Source of the DNA: Paenibacillus sp. BK033
GTDB taxonomy: Bacteria; Bacillota; Bacilli; Paenibacillales; Paenibacillaceae
Length of the DNA: 64,000 nucleotides
Reading direction: 5' to 3'
NCBI RefSeq assembly: GCF_004345425.1
Contig: NZ_SLVP01000005.1
Coordinates: forward strand, 310,001 to 374,000
The position numbers and the translations under genes were made by a program. Positions 51,171 to 60,372 of this stretch are shown piece after piece; the first letter of the stretch is position 1; each line of letters opens with the position of its first letter. A model generated the notes under the pieces. The model was not told where the DNA came from and made no database searches. It saw nothing but the letters and a program-made list of their open reading frames with translations.

Positions 51171-52943
51171 TTATAAATCAACACCAATCATGGATTGCGC
51201 AAGAGCTGGGGTATCGGTTATCAGACCGTCCACCTGAAATTTCAGCATTTCCTTCAAGTCGTGACGACCGTTCACCGTCCATACCCACACCTCCCGTCCG
51301 GAGGCATGCGCCCGGTCGACGAGCTGCTTCGTTACCATAACCTGTTCGACTGTGTAGAAGTCAACGTCTAACGAGGAAAGATTGCCGACGGCGAAATACA
51401 TGATCTGACCAATGCGGATATCGGGGGAAAGCACGCGAATTTGCCTCAGCATGGTGCTGTCAAACGACTGGATATACACTTCGTTTTCCATTTCGTTCTC
51501 ATGAATCAGCCGGATAACCTCCCTCACAAGCGGTTCGCTTGCGCCGTGGGGTTTCAAATCGAGCAGCAGCTTAATCCGTCCTTTTGCCTCCTGCAATACC
51601 TGCTCCAGCGTAGCGACAGGGATAGGATCACCTTCGGCGTCGTGTCCGATGGACAACCTGCTTATTTCGTCGTAGGTCAGCTGATTCACCGATTTGTTCA
51701 CACCGGTCATCCGGTTAAGAGTAGCGTCGTGATTCAAGACGGCGACATTGTCTTTGGACAGCTGAATATCGATTTCAACCGATTGGATGCCCTTATTAAT
51801 GGCGCTTTGAATGCCCGGCAGCGAATTTTCGGGAGCGTTCTCCGTGTCGCCGCGATGCGCGGAGATCAGGACGCTCCACTTGGCGTAGACCAGATGACTG
51901 CTCGCTTTTAGACCAACGAATAAGGCAAGGCTTATATAAACAACGGCTAATACGGCAAACAATGCCCGTTTATGAGCGAAACGCTTTATCATGCCGGACA
52001 GCGAATCTTCGAATCGTCCAAGAGTACTGCGGTACAACTTCAGGTTATCCTGCAGATGCTGTCCTTTTTCCCGTTTGAGTACGTAGAATAACCGGGTCAG
52101 CACGATGATGTTGAGAGGCATGATCGCCAGCGTCAGCATGTACGTTAGAATGGTGGACAGCGTCAAGGAATAATGATCGGAGAACGCCTTCAGCACATTA
52201 TGATTAAGCCAATGAGGCAAGAGAGAGACCGACGAAAGCGTTGCGAAGCCTGTACCGATCACAAGCGCGTTTATTAAAAATAAGGAGGTCAGCACCCTGA
52301 AATGCTTGCCTCTCGTCAGCTCGAGGCTGCTCCGGATTGCGCGGCCGACGGTACGCCCTTCGAGGACGATGTAATGCAGGACGAAAATCCATCGAAGCAC
52401 CAAATATACGGCTGCAAGCAGGATAAGCAAGTAGACAATGGACATCATGACGGACAAGTTCATGACGCTGCGCTCCAGTACAATAGGGAGGTTAAACAGC
52501 GCATAGAACGATTCCGACATCGGCGAGTCGACGAACGGGATCAGCACGAGCAGCAAGACAAGCAGCTGCACGGTACCGAAGCCTAACAGACTTGGCGTTT
52601 GGCGGAGGGCGGTAAAGAGGGCGTCCATGATCGCGATCCGATTGCCGAAATAACGCTGCTGAACCAGAATAATTAGAACGCACAGCTCGATAAATATTGC
52701 GAAGGAAGCGACAAGCGCAATAGCGGTAAGGCCAACCATGCTCTGCCAGCTTAATCCGAGCTGAACGATATCATCGTTCATAAGCGAGCCGGAACCAACA
52801 ACGGTCAGGATACGGCTAAAGATTAAAGTAATGATGGGGATAATGATAACGCTGGTAACCAGCATAAATAAATATTCAAACAATAATAGCTGCGGGTACG
52901 CTGCGCGGAAGTCGCGAATGCTTCTACTGAGCAGCTTGAACAT
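51171..52943 (-). CDS. Membrane-anchored glycerophosphodiester phosphodiesterase
   Basis: The N-terminal half (about 1-330) is a polytopic membrane domain found in GdpP-type/YqiK-like phosphodiesterases. The C-terminal GDPD barrel opens with the catalytic ISAHRGDTENAPENS (His about residue 360) and holds the metal ligands in VEIDIQLSKD and NHDATLNR. It would hydrolyse glycerophosphodiesters, possibly from lipoteichoic acid or phospholipid breakdown. The start is set at the ATG at 52943 with AAAGGATG upstream; a longer frame begins at 52973. At 590 residues it is typical. Confidence 0.9.
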   Translation of the reverse strand: MFKLLSRSIRDFRAAYPQLLLFEYLFMLVTSVIIIPIITLIFSRILTVVGSGSLMNDDIVQLGLSWQSMVGLTAIALVASFAIFIELCVLIILVQQRYFGNRIAIMDALFTALRQTPSLLGFGTVQLLVLLLVLIPFVDSPMSESFYALFNLPIVLERSVMNLSVMMSIVYLLILLAAVYLVLRWIFVLHYIVLEGRTVGRAIRSSLELTRGKHFRVLTSLFLINALVIGTGFATLSSVSLLPHWLNHNVLKAFSDHYSLTLSTILTYMLTLAIMPLNIIVLTRLFYVLKREKGQHLQDNLKLYRSTLGRFEDSLSGMIKRFAHKRALFAVLAVVYISLALFVGLKASSHLVYAKWSVLISAHRGDTENAPENSLPGIQSAINKGIQSVEIDIQLSKDNVAVLNHDATLNRMTGVNKSVNQLTYDEISRLSIGHDAEGDPIPVATLEQVLQEAKGRIKLLLDLKPHGASEPLVREVIRLIHENEMENEVYIQSFDSTMLRQIRVLSPDIRIGQIMYFAVGNLSSLDVDFYTVEQVMVTKQLVDRAHASGREVWVWTVNGRHDLKEMLKFQVDGLITDTPALAQSMIGVDL

Positions 52944-53058
52944 GGGATTCATCCTTTCTTGGCGGATCGGCATAGCTGAGCTGAGGGTCTCAGGTAGCTG
53001 TATTAACTTACCATACCGGAACTATAGTGACAATACCAGTCGAGCTTAAGGGGAATGA

Positions 53059-53087
53059 TTGACAGAGGTAAATTTATCCAATATAAT
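53059..53087 (+). promoter_or_regulatory. Consensus sigma-A promoter of the MetRS gene
   Basis: TTGACA and TATAAT with a 17-base spacer match the sigma-A consensus completely. Transcription would start near 53094, about 30 bases before a terminator hairpin and 100 before the ATG. Confidence 0.85.
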
Positions 53088-53124
53088 TCGAATAACTTGA
53101 ATATTCAGATAACCGCGCGAGGAT

Positions 53125-53156
53125 AACTCTCGTCCCTTCGGGATGGGAGTTTTTTT
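53125..53156 (+). terminator. T-box-like attenuator terminator before the MetRS gene
   Basis: An 11-bp stem (53125-53135 with 53141-53151, two G-U pairs) and a TTCG-type loop are followed by seven T. The order ACCGCG, then CTCGTCC, then GGATGGGAG matches the 3' end of T-box leaders. The leader is too short to hold the Stem I and specifier parts, so it looks like a relic. Confidence 0.65.
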
Positions 53157-53194
53157 GTTTTTATTTTGCAGGATTATATGAAGGAGGGAACATC

Positions 53195-54850
53195 ATGAAC
53201 CCTATTTTTATTGGAGGCGCTTGGCCTTACGCGAATGGATCGCTGCATTTGGGACGGCTCGCGAGCTTGCTGCCGGGTGATGTGCTCGCCCGTTATTTTC
53301 GTGCGAAAGGCAATCCGGTACTGTATGTTTCGGGCAGTGACTGTCATGGCACGCCGGTTGCTGTACAGGCGCTCAACGAAGGCGTATCGCCGGGGGATAT
53401 CGCAGACCGTTTTCACCGGGAGTTTACGGATTGCTTTCGGAAGCTGGGGTTTACGTACGACCTGTACACGCGCACGGACCAGGAGTTTCACCATGAGGTC
53501 GTAAAAAAGCTCTTTCTAAGCTTATTGGAGAACGGATATTTGTACAAGAAAACGATCCAGCAGACCTATTGCGAGACGGATCAGCGATTTTTGCCTGACC
53601 GTTATGTCGAAGGGACTTGCCCGGTTTGCGGCAATCGGGCTAGGGGAGATCAATGCGATTATTGCTCTACTTTGCTGGATCCCGCCGACCTATCGGATAA
53701 GACCTGCAAGATTTGCGGCAATCCGCCCGTTGAACGTCCTACCGAGCATTATTATATTTCGCTTTCCCGCTTCCAGGATGTCCTGTCGGAGTATGTTGAG
53801 CATTCGCGCGGCTGGAAAGACAATGCGGTTCAAATAACGAGAAGATATGTGAGAGAGGGACTTCGAGACCGCGCGGTTACGAGAGATTTAACCTGGGGAG
53901 TGGATGTGCCGGTTCAAGGCTTCGAGGAGAAAAAAATATACGTCTGGATTGAAGCCGTCAGCGGTTATCTGTCGGCAAGCAAGCAGTGGGCCGCGGAGAC
54001 TGGAGGCAGCTGGGAACTATTTTGGCAAGAAGGCAATGATCCCATAACGGCCTATTATGTACACGGCAAAGACAATGTTCCTTTTCATACGGTCATATGG
54101 CCGGCATTGCTGATAGGAGCCGGCGGACTGCATTTGCCCGACCGGATTATTTCCTGCGAGTATATGACCTTGGAAGGAAAGAAGTTCTCCACGAGCAACA
54201 ACTGGGCGGTATGGGTACCGGACATTCTAAGCCGCTATCAGCCGGATTCCATCCGCTACTTTCTGATTGCCAACGGTCCCGAGAATCGGGATACCGACTT
54301 CTCATGGCGGGAATTCATTCATAGCCATAATGGCGAATTGCTTGGCGCCTTCGGAAATCTCGTCAATCGGACGTTGTCTTTTATTGAAAAATCGTTTGAA
54401 GGACTTATCCCGGAAGGGATTCTAAGCGAGGATTGGCAGCAGACGATAGGAGACTGCTACGCTAGAAGCGGGGCATTGATAGAAGGGGGGCATATGAAAG
54501 AAGCCATTGAGCTAATATTCGCTTCCGTACGCCGCGCCAATAAGTACTTTGACGAGCAGAAGCCGTGGCTTCAGATCAAAGAAGATAAAGCGGCATGCGG
54601 GAATACGCTTCATGCATCCGTTCAGATCATTGCCAACCTGGCTCAATTATTAAACCCGTTTATTCCGTTCGCCTGCGAAGAAATAAGAAAGTTCCTGACA
54701 CTGGATCAGCCGGAATGGGCAATTATTTCCGTTCCCGCGAACCGCAAAATCAAGGAGCTGAAAATCTTGTTCGAACGGATTGACGTCAGCCGTATAGAGG
54801 AAGAATCAAATCTGTTGGCGAATCGGCAGGAAATGAAAAAGAATCAATAG
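53195..54850 (+). CDS. metG: Methionyl-tRNA synthetase
   Basis: This 551-residue class I synthetase charges tRNA-Met with methionine. It has the HLGR form of the HIGH motif (from His18), KFSTS (330-334) as the KMSKS motif, and the zinc knuckle with four Cys pairs (CPVCGN, CDYC, CKICGN). The C-terminal EMAP/dimerisation domain of the usual 650-residue Bacillus enzyme is absent. It may be a second, paralogous copy, but the rest of the genome is not seen. AAGGAGGG precedes the ATG. The promoter is consensus and the leader contains an attenuator-like hairpin. Confidence 0.92.
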   Translation: MNPIFIGGAWPYANGSLHLGRLASLLPGDVLARYFRAKGNPVLYVSGSDCHGTPVAVQALNEGVSPGDIADRFHREFTDCFRKLGFTYDLYTRTDQEFHHEVVKKLFLSLLENGYLYKKTIQQTYCETDQRFLPDRYVEGTCPVCGNRARGDQCDYCSTLLDPADLSDKTCKICGNPPVERPTEHYYISLSRFQDVLSEYVEHSRGWKDNAVQITRRYVREGLRDRAVTRDLTWGVDVPVQGFEEKKIYVWIEAVSGYLSASKQWAAETGGSWELFWQEGNDPITAYYVHGKDNVPFHTVIWPALLIGAGGLHLPDRIISCEYMTLEGKKFSTSNNWAVWVPDILSRYQPDSIRYFLIANGPENRDTDFSWREFIHSHNGELLGAFGNLVNRTLSFIEKSFEGLIPEGILSEDWQQTIGDCYARSGALIEGGHMKEAIELIFASVRRANKYFDEQKPWLQIKEDKAACGNTLHASVQIIANLAQLLNPFIPFACEEIRKFLTLDQPEWAIISVPANRKIKELKILFERIDVSRIEEESNLLANRQEMKKNQ

Positions 54851-54890
54851 ACCAATACTATGTTGCGAAGGATGACTAGGGGGGATGTCG

Positions 54891-55412
54891 ATGGATCGGG
54901 GCAACCGGACGGTGCCATTTGGTCACGTAGAAGAGCCGGACACCAGAAAAGGAACCATGGTGTATTATGACACGTTCCAGGACGTGACGGACCGGCAGCT
55001 GGAGCAAGCGGCTGCGCTTGCAAAGGAAAGATCATTCGTCAAGCTTGTGCTTTACCCGCTCCATGAAGAAACGGCGAGACGCATGTGGAAACGTCCGATC
55101 GAGCCGTATTATAAGCGGGAGGATTTCTTGTTCGACTGGAGAAGAGAGCACGGGGACGACGTTATGATAGCGGTTGAGAATTGGGAAGGAAAGCGCAAGA
55201 AATATACGCCAATCGAAGCGGCTATTCGTCATCTGATGGAGGCATATCCGCCGCCGCTATTCCTGTACGTCTCGCCGGAGACGGCTAACGCGTTTGCTTC
55301 GTATCATTCATTCGAGGAATGGATCGGAAAAATACGGCTGATCATTACCGAAGCGCCTCCGGACGCGCATCCGAATCTGACGAAGTTTAGGCATCGTTGG
55401 GATACAGGCTAG
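54891..55412 (+). CDS. Hypothetical protein, 173 residues
   Basis: No family was recognised with confidence. The sequence is charged and soluble, with alternating strand and helix patterns (VKLVLYPLHEETARRMW, then VMIAVENWEGKRKK, then FLYVSPETANAFASY). It could have a nucleotidyl-transferase or Rossmann-like fold, but that is a guess. The ATG at 54891 is 6 bases after TAGGGGGG; an ATG at 54885 abuts it. It follows the MetRS gene by 40 bases on the same strand and probably shares its message. A terminator follows. Confidence 0.6.
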   Translation: MDRGNRTVPFGHVEEPDTRKGTMVYYDTFQDVTDRQLEQAAALAKERSFVKLVLYPLHEETARRMWKRPIEPYYKREDFLFDWRREHGDDVMIAVENWEGKRKKYTPIEAAIRHLMEAYPPPLFLYVSPETANAFASYHSFEEWIGKIRLIITEAPPDAHPNLTKFRHRWDTG

Positions 55413-55430
55413 AAGAGTTCGATCTCGTGG

Positions 55431-55467
55431 AAGCAGCTGCCAATTCTATGGCGGCTGCTTTTGTTTT
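55431..55467 (+). terminator. Intrinsic terminator before receptor locus D
   Basis: A 12-bp stem (55431-55442 with 55449-55460, one G-U) is followed by TTGTTTT. Confidence 0.75.
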
Positions 55468-55566
55468 GCATAAGGGCTCCCGGAATGAGGACACGCATAA
55501 TTTCCGCCGTATTGGTAAAACCTGAGAAAGCAAAAAGTCAGATTATGGTGAGTAGCAGGTGATGGA

Positions 55567-57186
55567 ATGCCAACAAGAAAAGTCAGAAGATTAGATGCTA
55601 AGCTGCTTATGCCAAGCCCAAGCAAAACGATGGATAAATACAATGGACAGAAAGTCACCTCCAGCTTGGGAGACACCATAGCTTTTTTAGACGGAATACT
55701 TGGCATGAACGAGGATTTTACAGTCCGCAAATTCAACGTATTCGGCCAATTTCCAGCCGCCATTATGTTCTTTTCTTGCATGGTCAATCAAGACAGCGTC
55801 AATTCGGATATCATGAAGGCGCTGATGTATACGCCGCCGCATCTGATTGGAAGATCAATTGAGACTAGCCAGTTATCCGACGTTATCATGAACGACTCTC
55901 TTTATCACAGCAAGAGCAGCCTACAGGGCGAATTAACGGGGCTCGTGGATTGTATTTTGCGGGGCGATACGGTTATTGCCGTAGAGGGGATGAAGGAATC
56001 CATCGTCATTACGACGAGATCCGTTGAAAAACGCTCCATTGAGCAGCCCGCAACCGAACAGGTTATCAGAGGTCCGCGCGAAGGCTTCATCGAGCCTCTC
56101 GGCACGAATATTTCCTTGATCCGATACCGGCTCCAATCTCCTGATCTCCGCATTCAGACCATGGAGATCGGCCGCAGAACCAAATCAAAGGTAGCCGTTT
56201 GTTATATAGAAGGAATTACTAATCCCGCATTAGTGGAAGAGGTTCATAATCGTCTTTCCAAAATCGATATCGACACGGTACTGGATTCCGGTTACTTGGA
56301 GCAGTTTATCGAAGACAATCATTATTCGCCGTTTCCGCAAGTTCAATATACCGAGCGGCCGGACAAGGTGGTGGCCAACCTGGCCGAAGGAAGGGTGTCC
56401 ATACTCGTAGACGGTTCGCCTTTGGCGTTAGTTGTGCCTACGGTCTTTAACCAGTTCTATCAAACCGTAGAGGACTATACGGAACGATTCCTTCTGATGA
56501 GCTCGATCCGATTCGCCAGGTTGATTGCTCTCGTCTTCTCATTGGTTTTTCCGTCCCTGTACGTCTCGATTATCTCTTACAATCCGGAGCTCATTCCAAC
56601 CGATTTCGCGGTAGCCGTAGCGGGAGGAAGGGCAGGCGTACCCTTCCCGGCGGTTATCGAGGTCTTCATTATCGAAATTTCGATGGAAGTGCTCAGGGAA
56701 GCTACGATCCGATTGCCGCAGCAAGTCGGGGGGGCCCTCTCGATCGTAGGCGTGTTAGTCGTGGGCCAAGCCGCAGTAGCGGCCGGATTCGCTAGTCCTA
56801 TCACGGTTGTTATTATCGCTTTAACGACGATTGGGTCCTTCGCTACCCCGGCATACAATGCTGCGCTGGCGTTAAGGCTGCTTCGTTTTCCGCTCATTAT
56901 ATTAGCCGGCACCTTTGGGCTTTACGGGGTAATGATCGGTTTAATCCTGATAGCGAATCATCTGCTGTCCCTCAAGTCTTTTGGCGTTCCTTACCTTAGC
57001 CCGCTTATTCCGGTTGACTTTCAAGGCTTGAAGGATCTGCTGGTCAGAGGACCGTTATGGCTGATGAATAAAAGACCCGCGTTTCTTGATCCTGTCGAAG
57101 AAACAAGAGTATCGGAATCGCAGTTTGACGAGCTCAAAAAAACGTCGAAAAACGTGTTGGATCCTTTAAATGATAAGAGTGAATAG
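55567..57186 (+). CDS. GerAA-type germinant-receptor A subunit, locus D
   Basis: This 539-residue protein, the longest A subunit here, has the soluble half with IRGPREGFIEPLGTN and QYTERPDKVVANL and the membrane half from DGSPLALVVPTVF, with GVLVVGQAAVAAGF. A C-terminal charged tail of about 30 residues extends past the last helix. The upstream AGGTGATGG is close to the ATG, so a slightly later start is possible. No clear sigma-G promoter was found. It heads an A-B-C-plus-small-gene operon. Confidence 0.92.
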   Translation: MPTRKVRRLDAKLLMPSPSKTMDKYNGQKVTSSLGDTIAFLDGILGMNEDFTVRKFNVFGQFPAAIMFFSCMVNQDSVNSDIMKALMYTPPHLIGRSIETSQLSDVIMNDSLYHSKSSLQGELTGLVDCILRGDTVIAVEGMKESIVITTRSVEKRSIEQPATEQVIRGPREGFIEPLGTNISLIRYRLQSPDLRIQTMEIGRRTKSKVAVCYIEGITNPALVEEVHNRLSKIDIDTVLDSGYLEQFIEDNHYSPFPQVQYTERPDKVVANLAEGRVSILVDGSPLALVVPTVFNQFYQTVEDYTERFLLMSSIRFARLIALVFSLVFPSLYVSIISYNPELIPTDFAVAVAGGRAGVPFPAVIEVFIIEISMEVLREATIRLPQQVGGALSIVGVLVVGQAAVAAGFASPITVVIIALTTIGSFATPAYNAALALRLLRFPLIILAGTFGLYGVMIGLILIANHLLSLKSFGVPYLSPLIPVDFQGLKDLLVRGPLWLMNKRPAFLDPVEETRVSESQFDELKKTSKNVLDPLNDKSE

Positions 57187-57199
57187 GAGGAATCGTTAG

Positions 57200-58321
57200 A
57201 TGGAGACCCGCCAGATTACAGTCATACAGGCAGCCGCAGTTCTTGTCAGCACGATCATTGGCGTAGGCGTGTTGGCGCTGCCGCTGTTCGCGGTGCGCGC
57301 TGCCGATTCTGGCGGGCCTCTGGTAACCTTTTTGGCTATGCTGCTTGCTTTTGTAGGGTTAATTCTGATTACTCGGCTCGGCATGCGGTTTCCGGACGAA
57401 ACGATTATTGACTACAGCGAGAAGATAATAGGCAAATGGCTTGCATGGATGGGGAGCTTGTTTATCATTCTCTTCTTTGCGGTACTTACGTCGTTAACCG
57501 CACGGGAGTTCGGCGAAGTTGTTGTTACTTCGGTATTAAAATCAACTCCGGTTGAAGTCACGGTTATCGTCATGCTGCTTCTCGCTGCTATTTCCACACG
57601 GCACGGAATTACCACGTTTGCTCATATTCACACGTTTTACTTTCCGTTTTTGCTGGTTCCCGTTCTTGTCATTGCCGCTTTATCTTTGAAAAATGCGGAA
57701 GCGATTAATCTGCTGCCCATTTGGGGCAATGAGCCGGGCGGAATGCTAAAGGGTACGCTAACGATCGCAGCCCTATTCCAGGGGGCATTCGTGATGACGG
57801 CCGTTATCCCGAGTATGAAGCATCCCCGAAAGGCGATGAAGGCTAGTTTTTGGGGCATGGTCATTGCCGGAGGTCTTTATGTGACTATCGTTGCCGCTAC
57901 CGTCAGCGTATTTGGTGCGGAGGAGATAAAAAATCTGCTATGGCCGACCTTGGAGCTTGCCAAGGCAACGTCATTGCCCGCTAACATTTTGGAGCGGCTG
58001 GATGCGGCTTTTCTTGCCGTATGGGTGACGGCGGTGTTTACAACGCTATTCTCGAGTTACTTCTTTACGATTTATTCGATGAGTCATTTTTTTCGATTGA
58101 AAGAGCATAAGCTGTTTTCCTATTTCATTTTGCCTTTTGTTTTTGTAATGGCCATGCTGCCTAAAAACATTATTCAAATGTATGAAATTATTGAAAACGT
58201 CGGCCGCATCGGACTTATCATTACCATTGCCTACCCGGGCTTATTGCTTATCGTTTCGATTCTTCGCAAGAAGAGAGGGAACCCTGTTGCAGACAACAAG
58301 AATGTGGATCAAAATCGTTAG
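57200..58321 (+). CDS. GerAB-type spore germination permease, locus D
   Basis: This 373-residue polytopic protein opens with ITVIQAAAVLVSTIIGVGVLA, the glycine-rich first helix typical of the GerAB/APC fold. It lies 13 bases after GerAA and overlaps GerAC by about 35 bases. GGAGGAATCG precedes the ATG. It is the B subunit of locus D, in the textbook order A-B-C. Confidence 0.9.
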   Translation: METRQITVIQAAAVLVSTIIGVGVLALPLFAVRAADSGGPLVTFLAMLLAFVGLILITRLGMRFPDETIIDYSEKIIGKWLAWMGSLFIILFFAVLTSLTAREFGEVVVTSVLKSTPVEVTVIVMLLLAAISTRHGITTFAHIHTFYFPFLLVPVLVIAALSLKNAEAINLLPIWGNEPGGMLKGTLTIAALFQGAFVMTAVIPSMKHPRKAMKASFWGMVIAGGLYVTIVAATVSVFGAEEIKNLLWPTLELAKATSLPANILERLDAAFLAVWVTAVFTTLFSSYFFTIYSMSHFFRLKEHKLFSYFILPFVFVMAMLPKNIIQMYEIIENVGRIGLIITIAYPGLLLIVSILRKKRGNPVADNKNVDQNR

Positions 58322-59531
58322 AGTGCTATGCATGGTTACGATTGCCGCGCCATTTCTCGCCGGATGCTGGGATAGGATGGAGATCGAGGAACGGGCAGTT
58401 GTGCTAGGGGTATCTATCGATATGGCAAATACGGAAAAAGCGGAAGAGCAAGAAGACGAAATCTCCCATTTGCATGGAACGATACCCGCACCGAGTAAAG
58501 GAATGATCCGAGTTGCCGTGCAAATAGCTCTCCCCGGAAGAATACCGTTGGGGCCAGGCGAAAGCGGAGGCGGGGGAAGCGGCTCCGTCGGAAAAACGGT
58601 GTGGGTTATCGAGGTTGTCGGCCATAGCTTAAACGACGCCTTTATGAATCTGCAGCAGCAGGTATCCAGCAAGCTTTTTTTCGGTCATTTGCGCGTCATA
58701 GTGATCTCCGAAGCCGTGGCCAGAAAAGGTCTCGAAAACATAAACGATTATTTTCGCCGAAACTCTGAAGTCCGGCGAATGGCCTGGATGATGGTCGCCA
58801 AAGGCAAGGCACGCAAATTTATGGAAGCGTCTCCGCCTCTCGAACGGGTTCCTACCCTTTATTTGATGTCAACGCTGGATGAAGGCATTCGAATGGGGAA
58901 ATTTCCGAAAGACTATATCGGCATATTCTGGAGCAATGTCTCTAAAAAAGGACAGGAAGGCTTTTTGCCATTTGTTGAGATTAAGAAAGAACAGAATGTG
59001 GAGATCAAAGGTCTGGCTTACTTTGTAGGCGACCATATGGTTGGAGTGACCAAGCCGTTAGAAATAGCGGGGTATTTGGCGGTTAAAGGGATCAATCCCG
59101 CGGGTTACAGGGTGTTCGTTCAGCTCGGCAGTCCAGAACAAAGCGTCATGACGACCGCGACCCACCGCCGCTCCAAAATCAAAGTCCAAATCAAGGACGG
59201 TGTTCCGCATTTCACGATAGATATCGGAATTGAGCTAAACGTGGAAGGAAAGGTGAGCAACGATATTCAGATTAATAATCCGGATATCTTGAAATTAATC
59301 GAGGAGAAGCAAGGAGAAGATGCCGTTAAATTTTATTCCGACATCATTAAGCAATCGCAAGAAAAGGGCTCGGATTATTTCGGATTTGGCGAAATCGTAC
59401 GGGCCAGAAAGTCGCAATATTGGAACAAGCGGATCAAAACGGCAGAGGAATGGAGCAAAATGTACAAGCAATGCACTTTTGAAGTCAAAGTCGCGATGAA
59501 GGTACGAAGAATCGGAATGAAAGGCGTTTAA
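58287..59531 (+). CDS. Ger(x)C germinant-receptor lipoprotein, locus D
   Basis: The signal peptide ends in FLAGC, followed by the family opening WDRMEIEERAVVLGVSID. At about 414 residues it is longer than the other C subunits, due to an insertion after that opening (acidic and His-rich, then a Gly-rich GGGGSG loop). A TTG at 58287 has GAGAGGG 7 bases upstream and is preferred; an ATG at 58302 is the alternative. The start lies inside the GerAB gene, which suggests coupled translation. Confidence 0.87.
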   Translation: MQTTRMWIKIVRVLCMVTIAAPFLAGCWDRMEIEERAVVLGVSIDMANTEKAEEQEDEISHLHGTIPAPSKGMIRVAVQIALPGRIPLGPGESGGGGSGSVGKTVWVIEVVGHSLNDAFMNLQQQVSSKLFFGHLRVIVISEAVARKGLENINDYFRRNSEVRRMAWMMVAKGKARKFMEASPPLERVPTLYLMSTLDEGIRMGKFPKDYIGIFWSNVSKKGQEGFLPFVEIKKEQNVEIKGLAYFVGDHMVGVTKPLEIAGYLAVKGINPAGYRVFVQLGSPEQSVMTTATHRRSKIKVQIKDGVPHFTIDIGIELNVEGKVSNDIQINNPDILKLIEEKQGEDAVKFYSDIIKQSQEKGSDYFGFGEIVRARKSQYWNKRIKTAEEWSKMYKQCTFEVKVAMKVRRIGMKGV

Positions 59532-59560
59532 TATCCTGTTTGGCGAGGAAGGGATTACGG

Positions 59561-59764
59561 ATGCTTGGCGGTTACACCATAGGCTATCTGTATTACGCAA
59601 TTACATTGTATATCGTAAGCGGGCTGCTTATCCTTTACATTGACGTGAGAGATCTGGGCAAGGATAAAAAGAAAAAAAAGGAATGGAAGATTTCCAAATT
59701 TATCGGTTGGTTCAATATCGCCACCGGCATCCTTTTGTGGGTTGGCGACATGATTGTAGATTAA
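59561..59764 (+). CDS. Small two-helix membrane protein of locus D, possible D subunit
   Basis: This 67-residue protein has two hydrophobic segments (about 4-26 and 46-64) joined by a strongly basic loop (DKKKKKEWKISK). It is not clearly similar in sequence to the small protein of locus C, but has the same place after a GerAC gene and the same size. GGAAGGGA lies 6 bases before the ATG at 59561; a TTG at 59540 is less likely. A hairpin ends the operon. Confidence 0.65.
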   Translation: MLGGYTIGYLYYAITLYIVSGLLILYIDVRDLGKDKKKKKEWKISKFIGWFNIATGILLWVGDMIVD

Positions 59765-59775
59765 TCAAACGCAGA

Positions 59776-59809
59776 GAAACAGCCTCAAGCCGCGCCTTGA
59801 GGCTGTTTC
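59776..59809 (+). terminator. Hairpin at the end of receptor locus D
   Basis: A perfect 14-bp stem with a 6-base loop lies 11 bases after the stop codon. No long T-tract follows. Confidence 0.65.
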
Positions 59810-59878
59810 ATGAAACCCTTTTCCTCCGAATGCGTAAAAAGTAAAAATTAGCAACCCTAAGGAAGGAAGAGGTGCGGA

Positions 59879-60316
59879 ATGAGGAAACTTATGATTCTCT
59901 TGCTCGTCGTTTCCGCGATGATGTTAAGCGCGTGTTCATTGTTCGAGAGCGCCAATCAAACCGTGAAATACGCGGATCAAGCACAGGAGCATATGAATAG
60001 ATTGTCCGATTTTGCGGAGCAGGCACCGCAAATGATTCGGGACGCCGCGACCGACCCCGAAACCAAGCAGCAGCTGGAGGACCGGTTAGTTGCGTTAAAA
60101 GAAGACATTATGCAGTTTAACCTGCTGGAAGCCCCCGCGATTGCACAGGATCTGCATCAACAATTGATCGAGAAAAATCAAGTCTTGCTTCAGGAGATTA
60201 ATGACGCCTTGGCGAACGGCCATCTCGCTTTGGACCGTATACAAAACTCGCCGATCATCCAAACGATTTCAGATATAACCAGCTTGCTTAACCGCATTGA
60301 AAATTTAGGTTTGTAA
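59879..60316 (+). CDS. Small helical lipoprotein (DUF6376-like)
   Basis: This 145-residue lipoprotein has a signal peptide ending in LSAC. The mature part is almost entirely helical (ANQTVKYADQAQEHMNRL, then EDRLVALKEDIMQF). It resembles small Bacillus lipoproteins annotated as DUF6376, of unknown function. AAGGAAGGAAGAGG precedes the ATG. It may be expressed in sporulation given its neighbourhood, but no sigma-G promoter was found. A terminator follows. Confidence 0.75.
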   Translation: MRKLMILLLVVSAMMLSACSLFESANQTVKYADQAQEHMNRLSDFAEQAPQMIRDAATDPETKQQLEDRLVALKEDIMQFNLLEAPAIAQDLHQQLIEKNQVLLQEINDALANGHLALDRIQNSPIIQTISDITSLLNRIENLGL

Positions 60317-60321
60317 AAGTC

Positions 60322-60368
60322 AAAAACCATCTGATTAGGAGCATAAACTCCGGGATCGGATGGTTTTT
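60322..60368. terminator. Bidirectional terminator between the lipoprotein and TetR genes
   Basis: A 10-bp stem of AAAAACCATC with GATGGTTTTT (60322-60331 with 60359-60368), extended by a weaker inner part, lies between convergent genes. Confidence 0.75.
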
Positions 60369-60372
60369 CGTT

